Assembly: GCA_947247005.1 (NCBI GenBank)
Contig: OX365952.1
Span: 5,540,501 to 5,604,500, forward strand
Reading direction: 5' to 3'
Length of the DNA: 64,000 bases
DNA from: Spisula solida
Taxonomy: Eukaryota; Mollusca; Bivalvia; Venerida; Mactridae
The notes beneath the pieces are model-generated. The model saw only the letters and a program-made list of their open reading frames with translations. It was not told where the DNA came from and searched no databases. This document shows positions 23,311 through 35,416 of this stretch, in pieces; position 1 is the stretch's first letter, and every line of letters begins with the position of its first letter. The translations under genes and the position numbers were made by a program.

Positions 23311-24061
23311 AAAGATGCAATAAACGCTTATCAGACCGTAGAAGCAAATGTCTTGTATCAACGCAATCGGGACCCTAACATGATTCATGACGGAAATACC
23401 CGAGTAGTTACGATTGGTATCGACGTCTTAATCTACACCACGTTAAGTCTAGACCGTAAACACTGTTTAATTTTAAAAGAGTAATAGGATTTCGCGACCA
23501 CAGAGTGAAAATATATTGCTGTTCGAGCTCGTCGATAATTTACACAACACAATAAGCGGTACTTATCATTTACAAAGAGGTTTCTGCCTTCACCAAAATG
23601 ATAACTAGATTGTATATACATTCATCTTATCGTAAATCGTTCTTTCTAATAAATGGCACACATGGCAATTGTTTCTCCACAGGGCTATCATTTTCCGCAG
23701 TGGGCGTCATCGCGAAACCGACGGAGCAATTAAGAATACTGCGCTGTCTTTTTAAACGGCCAAGTTCTTTGATTTACGTTAAATCTAGTCGCGTATTATA
23801 ATATACATATCCGTGTGATTAAATTAATTCCACGTTTAAGATTTAAGGAAATCATCGTGCATCGTGCTATTATATCGAGCTGTCAATTATAGAAGATTTA
23901 CAATCAGTTGTTTCGTCTATTAGGAATGCCAGGGTTCGAATTAGCGAGTCAAAATGTTTCAGCACTTAATGGTCTTTCTAAAAGAGATTGTTTTAAATAG
24001 ATGAAATAATCTAATTACACCAGAACAATGATGTGGTGATGAACTAGTGTGTAACCTAGAG
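23311..24061. other. No gene seen
   Basis: A weak open frame at 23598-23801 has no recognisable motif or splice context. Confidence 0.4.
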
Positions 24062-24240
24062 GTAGTGCCGCGTGTATAATAATAATAATAATAATGATAA
24101 CAATAATAATGATAATAATAGTAATAATAATGATAACAATAATAATGATAATAATCTCTCTATTTTCAGAAGGTTACGCATTAAGATGATAAATCAATGT
24201 ACATGGAAATACAAACAAAATTAGTATATTTACAACAAGA
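24062..24240 (-). repeat. Retroposon 3' end with (TTA)n-type tail
   Basis: A TAA/TGA-rich trinucleotide tract is followed by CTCTATTTTCAGAAGGTTACGC and ATTAAGATGATAAATC. A similar tract and body (GCTTTATTTAAAGAAGATG, ACGCATTAAGATCATAC) occurs at 55278-55350. On the minus strand these read as AAATAAAG-type 3' ends with a microsatellite tail. Confidence 0.5.
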
Positions 24241-24340
24241 CATTCTTTAACAAGTTAAAAACAACAGCAGCAACAAAATTAACACAAAGTTTTACCATAG
24301 AAACATAAATACATGCCAGGCAGAAATTAGATGCTTAACA

Positions 24341-24829
24341 CCAGGGTACTGTTTTATCAAAGCATTTACGCTAGCGTAACTCTAAGTTTTCCGTAAATAT
24401 TGCGTACGTCGATAATATTTGCGCAAATGCGTTTTACTAAGATATTTTTTCTCATGTTTTGTCGTAAGTATTGGCGTAATTCTACGCAAGGTCGGAGTAA
24501 GCGTAACTAGCAAATATGAACGTAGTGAGGAGTTTTTGCCACGCACTGTTGATTTTCGACCGTCATTTGTTGTTATAGACCGTGATTAGTAATATAAACC
24601 TGTTTAATCATCAAAACTTATCGAACTTTTATGTATATATATTCATCCTGGTTCCCGTTATATTGGTAATATTGTGGCCCGGTCTACGTTCAATATTCAA
24701 TATATTTACGTAAATGTATGCAACAACTTGCGATCGTTTAGTAAAACACACTTAAGGATTTGCGTAAGTGACAAATATATGCGTAAACTTACGCGACATT
24801 TACGCAATGTTAGTAAAACAGTACCCAGG
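24341..24829. mobile_element. CCAGGGTACTG MITE (copy 1)
   Basis: The left end CCAGGGTACTGTTTTATC is inverted against AAAACAGTACCCAGG at the right. The interior is rich in TTACGC/GCGTAA words in both orientations. No clear TSD. Related copies lie at 59070-59303 and, partly, 58111-58354. Confidence 0.8.
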
Positions 24830-25091
24830 AATCTTAAAGACCCAAGGAGACTATTTAAAGAGGTAGAGTAGTACACCTGGATTACTTGTATGCTATACTT
24901 TCGGAAAATGTTTGAAAATTTTAATTGAGTAGGCCCCTATCGATAATTAAATGTTGGTTCATTAACATGTTTTTCTCAAAAGTAATACATTATTGGCAAT
25001 CGTTATAAAACGACTAGATTACATCGTTTTGAACAAAATGTCGATTCGTAAAAAGAGGGGTGTTAAAAAATAAGGTCGACTTTAAGATGAA

Positions 25092-25172
25092 CCTGACCAG
25101 CACGGTCCAGCAGGACTCGAACCCAGAAGGCCACTGTTCAGGTTTATACCAAATGTACTAATCGGACGGGCT
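25092..25172 (-). repeat. tRNA-like SINE fragment
   Basis: The minus strand reads GGGTTCGAGTCCTGC, a good B box. An A box is not convincing, so I do not call a tRNA gene. Confidence 0.4.
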
Positions 25173-25809
25173 ATGTTTACATGTATAGTACATACAGACG
25201 GACAGTTAAGCATTTACATGTAACATGCCCGTACAGTACTGCGGTATTGAAGTTCAAGTTGATATAAAAATAACTGCGACAGACATGCATGTACTTTAAA
25301 TACAGTGACGAAACCGCCCCGTCTGATTCCCCCCGACGACAGTAAACACAAGTCATGATACGTTTATATTTCTATTTTGTCAACTTCTTACACAACAACA
25401 TTCAACAATCAAACTTGTTGCATTAATTCCCCAAGACAAGATACTTTGAAGAAATAAAAGAGACGTAAATGGTAAAGTCATCTCTTAAAACCGCGCTCAC
25501 GCACGGGTAATTTAGATCGGTATCATTTTGACATTATACTTTCCGTGTTGAAGCATCACTTCCAATAAGAGTCGGTTTTACGATCAAGAGAACATAAATC
25601 TCTAGTCAGTATTCGTTGTTCTAATGGAAAATAAATGACCCTAGAATTAAGTATTTTATATCGTGCAATTTGATATTATGGGCAAATGCTAATGTGCGAA
25701 AAGTGTTCGAGACGACGGTATGTTTTAGGACGGTTATTTTTAAAGCTATCTTTGATCAGAATTCTCTTTGCTATTCTTTTATCAATCTATTGGAATTCTA
25801 TCGTTTTCT

Positions 25810-26840
25810 GTCGCATCTACAGTTCAATTATTCCCAGTGTTCTGTTTTACCCTATATCTCGATCTTTGTCGTACTTTACAGTCCAGTTCTTCCGAGTGTT
25901 CTGTTGATGTATATCTCGTTTTTTGTCGAGCTTTACAGTCCAGTTCCAGGGCTCTCATTTGACCATTCTTTTTAACCAAAATTCCCCACCAATTTTTTTT
26001 TTGGAAAATCAATGAAGTGCCTTTGTAAATGCTGTTCAGCCATTGCTGTATCTGTTGTTACAGCTTGATATTGGCTTTTTGTTCATTTAATATGTATTCC
26101 ATTTATAATAGTATTGATACTTATAAAAGACAAAGCCCCCCTTTTTCTTCAAAACGACGCGAATTTCCCCTACCTGAGGGCCCCTAGCCCCAGCTCCAAA
26201 AGTGTAGCGAGATCCCTGAGTTCTTCCGAGTGTTCTGTTTACTGTATCTCGTTTGTTGTCGTACTTTACAGTCCAGTTCTTCCAAGTGTTCTGTTAACTG
26301 AATCTCGTTATTTTGTCGTACTTTTTGCAGTCCCGTTCTTCCAAGTGTTCTGTTTACTGAATCTCGTTATTTTTGTCGTACTTTACAGTCCAGTTCTTCC
26401 AAGTGTTCTGTTTACTGTATCTCGTTATTTTGTCGTACTTTTTGCAGTCCAGTTCTTCCAAGTGTTCTGTTTACTGTATCTCGTTATTTTGACGTATATT
26501 ACAGTCCAGTTCTTCCGAGTGTTCTGTTTACTATATCTCGTTTGTTGTCGTACTTTACAGTCCAATTCTTCCCAGTGTTCTGTTTTACTGTATATCTCGT
26601 TTTTGTCGTACTTTACAGTCCAGTTCTTCTCAGTGTTCTGTTTACTGTATATCTCGTTCTTTGTTCTACTTTACAATCCAGTTCTTCCCAGTGTTCTGTT
26701 TTACGGTATATATCGTTTTTTGTCGTGCTTTACAGTCCAGTTCTTCCCAGTGTCCTGTTTACTGTATATCTAGTTTTTTTGTCGAACTTTACAGTCCAGT
26801 TCTTGCCAGTGTTCTGTTTACTGTATATCTCGTTTTTTAA
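25810..26840 (+). repeat. Tandem array, unit about 56 bp, interrupted by a transposon
   Basis: The unit contains CAGTCCAGTTCTTCCAAGTG then TTCTGTTTACTG and CTCGTTATTTTGTCGTACTT. About 2.5 units lie before the insertion at 25947-26218 and about 11 after it. Unit length varies by a few bases, so open frames inside shift between units and are not genes. Confidence 0.93.
25947..26218. mobile_element. CAGGG-ended 272-bp transposon, 5-bp TSD, inside the tandem array
   Basis: CAGGGCTCTC...GATCCCTG with a perfect AGTTC duplication at 25942-25946 and 26219-26223. Removing the element plus one AGTTC restores the array phrase CCAGTTCTTCCGAGTG exactly. The terminus and TSD length match the elements at 2231-2638 and 4407-5240, although the interior differs. 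Confidence 0.9.
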
Positions 26841-27264
26841 TAACTTAAACGATGTGTAAAAACAGTAACTAATGGATCAAAAGAAGTTTATGGATGACAA
26901 TTATTGAATGGACCGACATCTGCGCTCGAGATAGACCGGATTATAATAATACACGACTTAGAGGGATAATTTAATGTACAATATAAAGCAAATTCGCCGG
27001 GACTTTGAAATTTGCTCGACATAGGCTCGTCTTACCGAGGTTTTACTGTAATTATGTTCATTATTTAAAACCAGGGACCCCATATTTACGTAAATACAGG
27101 TGCCATGTTTAAAAACATATCAGCAGCTCAAAGTTCAAACTTTGAAAATATGAAAAGCAACCACAAATAATTTCCAACAACTACGATACAAGAGTGGTCC
27201 GAGATTAGATCGAAAGACTAAATCTTATAAAGTTCTTCTTCTAATGACAAATAGACCAACACGT
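26841..27264. other. No gene seen
   Basis: Ordinary AT-rich sequence; an ACCGAGGTTTTACTGTA word near 27037 loosely recalls sequence beside the satellite (about 20765). Confidence 0.35.
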
Positions 27265-27267
27265 ATA

Positions 27268-27412
27268 TAAAAAGATGTGATCTATACCCTACATATCCCA
27301 CAATCAAAAGGGGTCATCTACGCTTGATAACCAACCTTCATCATAAAGAATTATGAAATGTAAAGATCATAGACCCGACCCTTCTTGAGTTATTAATAGG
27401 AAACCATTTGGT
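27268..27412 (+). repeat. TGACCT-rich dispersed repeat (degenerate copy)
   Basis: CAATCAAAAGGGGTCATCTA and CTTGAGTTATTAATAGGAAA align with the middle of the copy at 8018-8272; the TGACCT block itself is lost. Confidence 0.5.
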
Positions 27413-27477
27413 CCATTTCACTGCGGTATACTGATACACTGGATATTGCGAGTAAACGAGTTATGTAGTCATAATGT

Positions 27478-27555
27478 TGTTCAATACTCCGTACACAAGC
27501 GGAATACTCGGCAATACTCGGTACAGTAAAAATCAATACTCCGTACAGTTACTTG
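27478..27555 (+). repeat. Short minisatellite CAATACTCSGTACA
   Basis: CAATACTCCGTACA, GAATACTCGG, CAATACTCGGTACAG and CAATACTCCGTACAG recur within 75 bp. Confidence 0.6.
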
Positions 27556-27959
27556 TACATGTTTTGGCAAATATCTTTTTTGTACTTTCGTCATTTTTAC
27601 TGAAATTTGAACTAAACATATTTTGGCTCATCACAAAAAATGCTTAATTCAAAAAAAGTATACCTTGATATTTACTATCATTTCAAACACATTTGAAGCA
27701 TCACTATCACCATTTGAGATTGAGCAACCACCTATTTCAAGGAAATTCAAGCACTAAAACAAATACCTGCAATAGTGTAATGTCTTCTATGGCCGTAAAT
27801 ATCTGAAGATGCTTCAAACCATTTTGGGTGCGTGAATAAATCAGTCGTTTGGCTGAACTTACACTCGCTTCCAGTACAATGTCGCGAAAAGTAATGATAT
27901 TACTCCAAATAACGTGCAATATCCGGTGTACGGTATACCGCAGTGATTTATTTATATGA

Positions 27960-28145
27960 AAGGTATCACTGGCCTTGACATATGACCTACTGACCTTTAC
28001 AATCGATATGGGTCATCTACGACTGATAACCAATCTCCATGTTAAGTTTGATGCCCATGGAGTCAAGCGATTTTGAGTTATTGACCGGAAAACATTTGGT
28101 GTACTGACCGATTAACGGACATGTGCAAGACAATATACCCCCTAA
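27960..28145 (+). repeat. TGACCT-rich dispersed repeat (copy 3)
   Basis: CCTTGACATATGACCTACTG, GGGTCATCTACGACTGATAA and GCGATTTTGAGTTATTGACC match 8018-8272 in order. Confidence 0.65.
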
Positions 28146-28957
28146 TTAATGCTGGAGAGGTACAAACATGATATTAAAAATTCAGAATTATATCGTGAAC
28201 ATTTTTTTAAAAACAATAAATTATAAATAGATCTAGATGATGCAGTTGTCTTTGTAAATAACTATTCAACTTGCTACAAACTATTTAAGTTTTAATGAAA
28301 CTAATATATGAAATTGAAACAAGTACAAAAACATATGTGACGACATGCTACCAGCGAGCACATTTTGCTTTCAATGAGCGCTCGCGGGCAGTACATTATT
28401 AGGCTAGGTAAGCTCCTTCTTGTGCAATGGATCGCCATGGTAACTTTTGATCTTATAAAATGACAAAATGGATATTTTTGTTAACAAATACAGAGTTTAA
28501 TACAATTAGAACCCAATGTCACGGTTGATTTTGCAGTGGTTTTTCATTATTTCTTTAACAAATTTGTTGAAGTTAAAATAACTTCGGCAGTATTACATAT
28601 TTTATTCGTGTAGTATAGTAGTAGGTTCCAAGTATTAACTAACTCAGTTTATTTACGTTCCAACAATATATTTATTTACAACAATATAATTTAGACATAG
28701 CATTATGACATTCCAGTTACTCCTGGGTGGCTCACTCTCTCTCGGTCCTGTTGCCCAGAGTTCTGTCCAGTGTATCCTGTCTTAGCTCAGTTTATATAAG
28801 ACATACACTAATGACAAAGGTCACGTATGCATTGACAGGCTCGCACGATCCCTGATAGTGAGCGAAGTTATTGTCCACAAGCTCGTCTATCAAATCACCA
28901 TCACACATAATTGTTAAGTGGGGATAAATAGTGTAAGGAGATTATAGATTCTATATG
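28146..28957. other. About 0.8 kb without gene
   Basis: Includes a stretch (28650-28790) with ATTTATTTACAAC and GTTGCCCAGAGTTC that could be an old transposon end, but no boundary was found. Confidence 0.35.
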
Positions 28958-28959
28958 TA

Positions 28960-29935
28960 CGAGGGGTAATCAACAAATACGCGGAAAATGCTCTAAAATC
29001 TTTGTTACGTGATCAATATTGAAGAAAATCCGTCTGGTAATAGATTGGAGTATTACGAACACATAACCATAAAAACGTTGAGCCCAAGGAAATATTTGGT
29101 GAAAAAAACATAGAAACCGCAACGTCACTATGGCTACACCGGCCCAACGTCATCGCGACGTCGTTACATACATCATTATCCATACTCATTCGAGGCACAA
29201 TTCATAATGTATTACGCATTGAATGATTCTCAAACAGTAGCTGTTTAACCAGATACACTTCATAGACCTGTCAACCGAAAATCGTTGTTTTTTCTTTGCA
29301 ACTTGCATGTCAATTAGAAGAATTAGCTGCGGGAGAACATTCATGTTTATGACGTAATTTGACGTTATTGACGTCGTACAGCCCAATCGCATGTCGGCAT
29401 TGATTTCACATGGCTACATGTGAGAGAATATGTAAAAAAGACACATGTTGTGTATGCTATTACATATTTGTTGTATTTTGCAATATTGTCAGTTGTATTT
29501 TATGTATTTTTCAATCGCAACACGAATTTTCGCCGCCGATTATAGTATCACACTCATTTTCAGACAAAGACCTCGAAGCAAATAGATCTTAAACGGAATT
29601 TTGACGTTAAAACATTTTTTTTGAAATAATGAATGCAATGTTTTATCATTGCATATTCATAACCCGCCCTTTAGAAAATTATAATATTACAAACGCACGA
29701 ATGATATGTCATCGTTTGTTACGTGCAGCGTTGGAAAATATGAAAATTTGGGCCGCATGACGTCGAGTGACGTTGTAATAGGAAACCGCGTTCGTTCCGA
29801 CTTTGGTTGATATTGATGGTCAGCGATGAATCAATTTGAAATAAATTTATCTTCATGTTTATACGGATTCAACGATTTACAGTGACAAATAAAGAAATGA
29901 CGGCACCTTTCCGCGTATTTGTTGATCACCCCTCG
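28960..29935. mobile_element. Mariner-type non-autonomous element, 976 bp, TA TSD
   Basis: Left CGAGGGGTAATCAACAAATA and right (reverse complement) CGAGGGGTGATCAACAAATA both continue into CGCGGAAA. TA dinucleotides flank at 28958-28959 and 29936-29937. Termini of the form TACGAGGGG are typical of mariner elements (family knowledge). Internal frames are short and show no transposase motif. Confidence 0.88.
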
Positions 29936-29969
29936 TATATTTTATGAGTGTTGTTTACAATACATAGTA

Positions 29970-30534
29970 TCCTTTCCGCTACCATAGCGTACTAATGCAG
30001 ACTCGCCGGGATGGCCATTTCGGCCTTCCGTAGTTTTCGACCTAAATGCCCAAATTCGAGAATTTTGCTGTCATGGGTACACAGGCATCCCAGACTAAAG
30101 GATATTACGGGCCCAGGGTCGTGCACAGGTTTTTGGGCCCGCTGGACCCCTTTAAAGGGGGATTTGAACGTAGATTTGCCAAAACTGAAATTACTGGTCC
30201 TACCCGCCTTTGCGGTACGATTCCCTGTGGAATTGCATTAACATTTAGCGCCAAAAAGGTTTTATTTTTCTATAGTAGGAATATAAGGCTAGACAAAGGG
30301 GTCATATTCAATGCCATAAAAAGGGCCCTAAAGTAGGCCTGTCAAGCTAAAAAAAATCATTTCCGGTGACCTTTAGTCGAAATCTTGACAATGTTTCCTA
30401 CTTTCGGTTTGGTGTAGGCGTGTAGCATCCTGATGTATCGAGTTTTTATGAGTACTGCAAGTCAATAGTGTCAGGGGTATAGGGACCATATGAATTTCTG
30501 ATAGCCCTCCAAAAAATCGTGGTAGCGGAAAGGA
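29970..30534. mobile_element. TCCTTTCCGCTACCA MITE, 565 bp, TA TSD
   Basis: Left TCCTTTCCGCTACCATAGCG against right CGTGGTAGCGGAAAGGA, flanked by TA at 29968-29969 and 30535-30536. It begins about 30 bp after the previous element. The internal open frames show no recognisable product. Confidence 0.8.
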
Positions 30535-30536
30535 TA

Positions 30537-31399
30537 TATGATGTTTTATATATTCTTGATGTAGCTATGTAATCTCTTTGTACTAATAAATTATAATTAT
30601 GTTTAAATTGAATAAAAAAAACCAAAAAACATTTGGTCTGCCATTGCTCAGTGCTTGCTAAAAGCCTTTACAATTTTGGCTGTATACCATGCACTGAGTT
30701 AGTAGATCTATTCTACAATATCATATTCGTGTGCATATCTTCGTGTGTCATATTCCTCACTAAATGTCTCAGAAATTGTCAATCGTGATTCCAGGAGAAA
30801 AAAGGCTGCTCACAAAGAAAAGAGAGAGAAAGCTGTATTTGTGACATCGATTAAGTGGAATCGGACTGTTACAGGAAGGGGGAACCGGAAGTCCATGATG
30901 TATCGGGAACATGAGAATCGTTTTGTGAGAACTATTAAAGGGCCACTCCATAAAATGTCTCATTTCTCTGATATGTTTATTACCGTTTCCATACCACCAT
31001 AATTTGCATTAATTTTCAGTCAGTCAAAAGCATATCTTTAGTTGAATTGTGTAGATAAATTCAATGTTTTAGACACCAAACGGAAAGTTCAAAATTTCTG
31101 TGACGTCACTATGACGTTTACAGTCAGCATCAATGCATTTGTCCTCGGTGTCATTGGACTTTAAAATGGCATACCACCCCAACAAACCCAAAGTAAAACG
31201 AAGTAATTTAAATGTAATGACCGGTAGACTCTTTTCGTAAGGTTTATGAAGATGTAATTATTATTTGTGTGTTTTCTGTAATATCATTTCGTGGCATGTT
31301 CCTTTAATGTACTTCGCCACAAACGTTACAAAATGGTTGTTGGGTGAAATAATAAATGGCAGGTAGAAAAAAAGAAACACTACAAGCTTAAGGACGTTT
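30537..31399. other. No gene supported
   Basis: A short frame at 30745-31002 encodes a basic peptide with no recognisable domain and no splice context. Otherwise AT-rich spacer. Confidence 0.35.
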
Positions 31400-31965
31400 A
31401 GGACCTTTCTCCGACGTCATCGGCAAAAAATCGACTTTTCGCCGAATCTAATGAAAATCTCCAGATGTATGCTTTAACATGCTCTTCGTTTTATGTCTTT
31501 TTTTTATTTTTAAATATTGCTTCGTATCCTAGCAACGCGACGTTATGTACACGGAGCGTAAAATTGAGGTTTTAAGCGTATGTCTCCGTCAAATTAAGGT
31601 CTACGTTAATTTTAAAAACTCTACATGTTAGCCCAGGATCCGTTGAATACGCATACATAAAATTTATAGTGGTTGCGCAAAACAATTTCACAACACAAAA
31701 GGTTTTACGTCGAAAATTGACCAGTATTTTACGCCGTATTTGCGACACCCTACTCCCTTTAGGCCGCTATTTTGGTCAACAAAGAGTGATTCAATCAACT
31801 ATTGAATTACACAGCGATGATGCGGTAATTCTACAGAACAGACTCAAACCATAAAAAGGGGGGTCATCTCGCATTATTTCCGACAAAATTGATTTACAGT
31901 GAAAAGCGGACATGCGTAAAACGCATAACGTCGCACGACGTTACGCGCCGTACGTCCGTTTGTTT
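31400..31965 (+). mobile_element. GACGTC-rich element, copy 1
   Basis: Begins GGACCTTTCTCCGACGTCAT and ends near TACGTCCGTTTG. Inside are CCTAGCAACGCGACG, GCGGTAATTCTACAGAA and GGGGGGTCATCTCGCATTAT. A second copy follows directly, and an inverted, internally deleted third copy with both ends lies at 38002-38219. Confidence 0.8.
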
Positions 31966-31985
31966 TTCAGACGTGCGTCTCATTT

Positions 31986-32512
31986 ACTTTTTCGCCGAAT
32001 CTAAATGAAAATCTCCAGAAATATGCTTTAACATACTCTTCGTATTATGTCGTGTTTAATTTTTCAAGATATCGCTTCGTTTCCTAGCAACGAGACGCTA
32101 TGTACATAGGGCGTAAAATGTACGTTTTAAGCGTATATTTCTGTTAAATTAAGCTCAACAATAATTTTCAAAACTCTATTTGTTAGTCCTTTATCCTTAG
32201 AATACGTATATTTAAAATTTATAGCGGTTGCGACTTACAATTTCGCAACGAAAACGGTTTTATATCGAAAATTGACCTGTATTTTACTGCGTATTTCCAA
32301 CACCCTACTAACTTCAGGGCGCAATTTGGTCAACAAAAAGTCATTCAATCAACTAATGAAACAACCCGTGGTTATGCGGTAATTCTACAGAATAAGCACA
32401 AACAATAAAAAAGGGGGGTGATCTCGCATTATTTTCGACAAAATTGAATTTTAATGAAAAGCGGACATACGTAAAAAGCATAACGTCGTGCCGCACGACG
32501 TTACGGGCAATT
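31986..32512 (+). mobile_element. GACGTC-rich element, copy 2 (headless tandem duplicate)
   Basis: Starts inside the element at TTTCGCCGAATCTA, offset about 553 bp from the same words in copy 1, and runs to CACGACGTTACGGGC. The order of shared words is unchanged; many substitutions show the duplication is old. Confidence 0.8.
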
Positions 32513-33227
32513 ATTGCCGTCAGCTTCATGATCTTGTGGTGTATCTGGCGCATTGGCACATGGTTTCAATATATAAAAATATAAGAACGTAAAATGTATT
32601 ACATTACGCTAAATGCAAGATGAGACCTTTAATATACCCCTAAAATTGTATGAATATTGATTTCTAGTGATATACATGTACGTACATTTCCCCTATTAAT
32701 AAAGAGATATGAAATTGCTACAAGCACGAAATGTATAAAACACTAACCACCTCTCACAAACAATATTGTGCTTTAACATTTTGGCTTACGACCTATATAT
32801 TTTGTACGCACAGTAGGGGGGGGGGGGGGTCGGGGCAAAGTGTTACCGTGAGTCCCTGTGGTAAAATGTTTATTGTAATAAATACCGACAAACATACTTT
32901 GGTGTGTAGTTATATTTTCAATAAATGGTCAAAAGTAGTCCCAAAACGTCGACACACTGTGTTACATTTACGAACCATTTTAAACAGTTGAAATTGATAA
33001 TGCATATTCAAATTGATTAATTAAAGAACTTGCATTGTCAAAATTAAGCATGGTTTTTGTATACATTATTACTAGGACTGTCTAAAGTATAAGTGTCCTT
33101 GCATTCAATATAAAATGTAACAATTATACATATGTAAGACTTTTCCCCCAACTCACTAAACAGCAACAACACAACAGCTGTACAGTAAATTTCAAAGGTG
33201 GCCGAATCACTGGCACGTATCTTTGGA
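32513..33227. other. No gene seen; poly-G tract
   Basis: A run of about 14 G lies near 32815-32829. No supported coding region. Confidence 0.4.
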
Positions 33228-33513
33228 ACCAGTTAATTGAAACCAAGCTCCCCTACCACGGGAACCGACGGGGATTCTTACTTTTGCTTTATCGAACCCC
33301 GAGGGTCATACCGATGGTAAAACCCCGCAAATCCCCCCTGTCCTGTACCTCACGGGTATAGTCAGACTTGCATTTCCCCACTATTGTGTCGCGAATCAAA
33401 AGCGTACCACACATACATCAGTGCGGGGACATCGAAAACGTAAAAACACGGGACAGTTCCCCGCTATCACCTGTCTTTCCCCTGGATTCGTGGAGTAGTT
33501 TCAATTGACTGGT
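33228..33513. mobile_element. Dispersed repeat A, complete copy, 286 bp
   Basis: Left ACCAGTTAATTGAAACCA and right (reverse complement) ACCAGTCAATTGAAACTA are terminal inverted repeats, so the family is a MITE-like DNA element. No convincing TSD was found. Partial copies lie at 377-512 and 7940-8345. Confidence 0.72.
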
Positions 33514-33717
33514 ACAATATTGTAACGTCATGTTTGATGTGTAGGCCTACTCCAACTAAGGCATATAACGGGCCGCGACTTAGCCGATCTAACAGCGGCT
33601 TAAAAGTGTACATTAACTTGTATTATTATCTAATACACGTGTAAGACATCAAACTTTTGAAAATTGTGTATACACGGGCGGTAATCACGTGACTTCGCCT
33701 AGTATTTTAAACGAATA

Positions 33718-34976
33718 ATGGCGGATATTCAGCCTCGGTAAGTACCTATTTTTCTTGTTGTTATATGTCGTATATCATCTATTTGAAAACTTCACATAGC
33801 CTATCATATGCGCATTGCCTTTTTTTCGAACGTTAGAACTTAGTTTTTCCTCGTAATCTGAACAGATTTCGAGAACACTCATTGAATTTGATCAAAAGTT
33901 GTAGCGCAAGGCCGGTATGTTGCACGCATTGAGTAACATTTTGTCAACTTCTAAACAAATACAGTTTTCTGGGACAAAAGAGTTATAACATTATAGCAAA
34001 TGTTTGATTATATCGTGAATGAACACTGCACGGATCCTCTTAGTGTAATATTCGGAAGTATATTTGCATTTTACGTAAGTAGTATGTACAACGAACGATT
34101 TTTGTAAAAGTATGTCGCACGTACATATATCGGTATGCTTCAGTACGTCATGAGGTGGCTCTTTTAAACATCTTACCACCCCGTATTTATGTTTAACGTG
34201 TCAAAATAGTTTTCAAAGATATATAAGAGATGTAATGGTTTATTTATAATCGATACAATGCTATATGCTATGTTTGCAACTAAGGATCCAGTACACTTTT
34301 AATTTAGATTTCATAAATTAAAAAACGACAATAATTATTTTTAATGATTGATCCAATATCCAAGAAAACATTCGCTTAACGCTACTTACTAATAAACCGG
34401 ATTAACAGTGACTTTAATTTGACTCGTTTTCGTATGCGTAGATTGAAAGAGTATTTGCATTAAAAGAGAGTATGGCTTTTTTATGGCAGAATAAAATTAG
34501 TTATCCTATTTTATTCTACGGACCGTTCCGATTACCGGTACACTAAAATGGATGCTTACATAAAATCACTCGTGATACACTTCGTGATTTAATTACTACA
34601 CCTCCAAGCTATTTTCTATATTTTTTAACAGTGCGGCTACATTTTCATTATTTTTTCTTCAAAATCACTGGTAGGACCAGTGAAATCCTAGTTTCTCTAT
34701 GGACAATCGGCAACCATTAAAAGCTTTTGGGACTGACATACTCGTTGGGTTTTAACTACAAAAATGTAACTACATTGATACTACTGTTTTCATTCAGGTA
34801 TATGACTACATATGTAAATCATATAGATGTTGAATGAACGTTTGGTGAGCATTAAACTGTCTGAATTAATTTCTTTCAGAATGGAACAGTCGTTTGTTTG
34901 CACACATTGTATAAAAAACTACAAACGTTGACTTGGGTTATCCTGTCACGAAAGAGGTCATACAGGGAAGGCGCCA
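33718..34976 (+). pseudogene. Two-exon C2H2 zinc-finger gene remnant
   Basis: Exon 1 (33718-33737) encodes MADIQP and ends in phase 2 at a GTAAGT donor. After an intron ending TTTCTTTCAG, exon 2 starts at 34880 and the junction completes an Arg codon in frame. It continues MEQSFVCTHCIKNYKR, an in-frame TGA (34929-34931), then LGLSCHERGHTGKAPYKC. The spacing C-x2-C-x12-H-x3-H and the TGKAPYKC linker (consensus TGEKPYKC) identify a classical C2H2 finger with a stop inside it. Its first exon lies within the left TIR arm. Probably dead, or truncated to about 23 residues. The 3' boundary given is only the end of recognisable finger sequence. Confidence 0.6.
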
Positions 34977-35416
34977 TACAAATGCATGAACACGACATGT
35001 TTTATTATTTTTCTAAATACTTCGTTTACCTTAATGTTATTCCAAAAAACTGGACACACATATTTACTATCTATTTACTTTGCCACAGTACTAGACTTGT
35101 TACTTTAGAGCGTGTAAAGAAACCAATTTTAATTTAGAAATGCTAGTTACATGTTTTAATGTCAGGTATTTACTGTGGTATCAACGTAAATCCTACAGTA
35201 GCTGTTAATGAATGATTTTGTTTTATTATTCTGTGATCTATACCGGTAACAAAATATTTGACTATATCCGATGTCTGTGATAATGATTATAATTTCCAAA
35301 ATAAAATAATGTCTATCACTTCGTTCTTTATGTTAATCCAGTGTTCTTGTTGGTGCGAATTCTGAGTCCCTGACTCATTAAAATTGGCTTGTTATGAATA
35401 TACTTTTGGAAATAGT

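Noticed and set aside
26114..26859. Open frame with VLYSPVLPSVL-like repeats
   Set aside because: It is the roughly 56-bp tandem array read through; variable unit length shifts the frame, and its beginning lies in the inserted transposon.
28960..29935. Coding mariner transposase in the 976-bp element
   Set aside because: The short frames on both strands contain no mariner D,D34D-type context or N-terminal helix-turn-helix I recognise.
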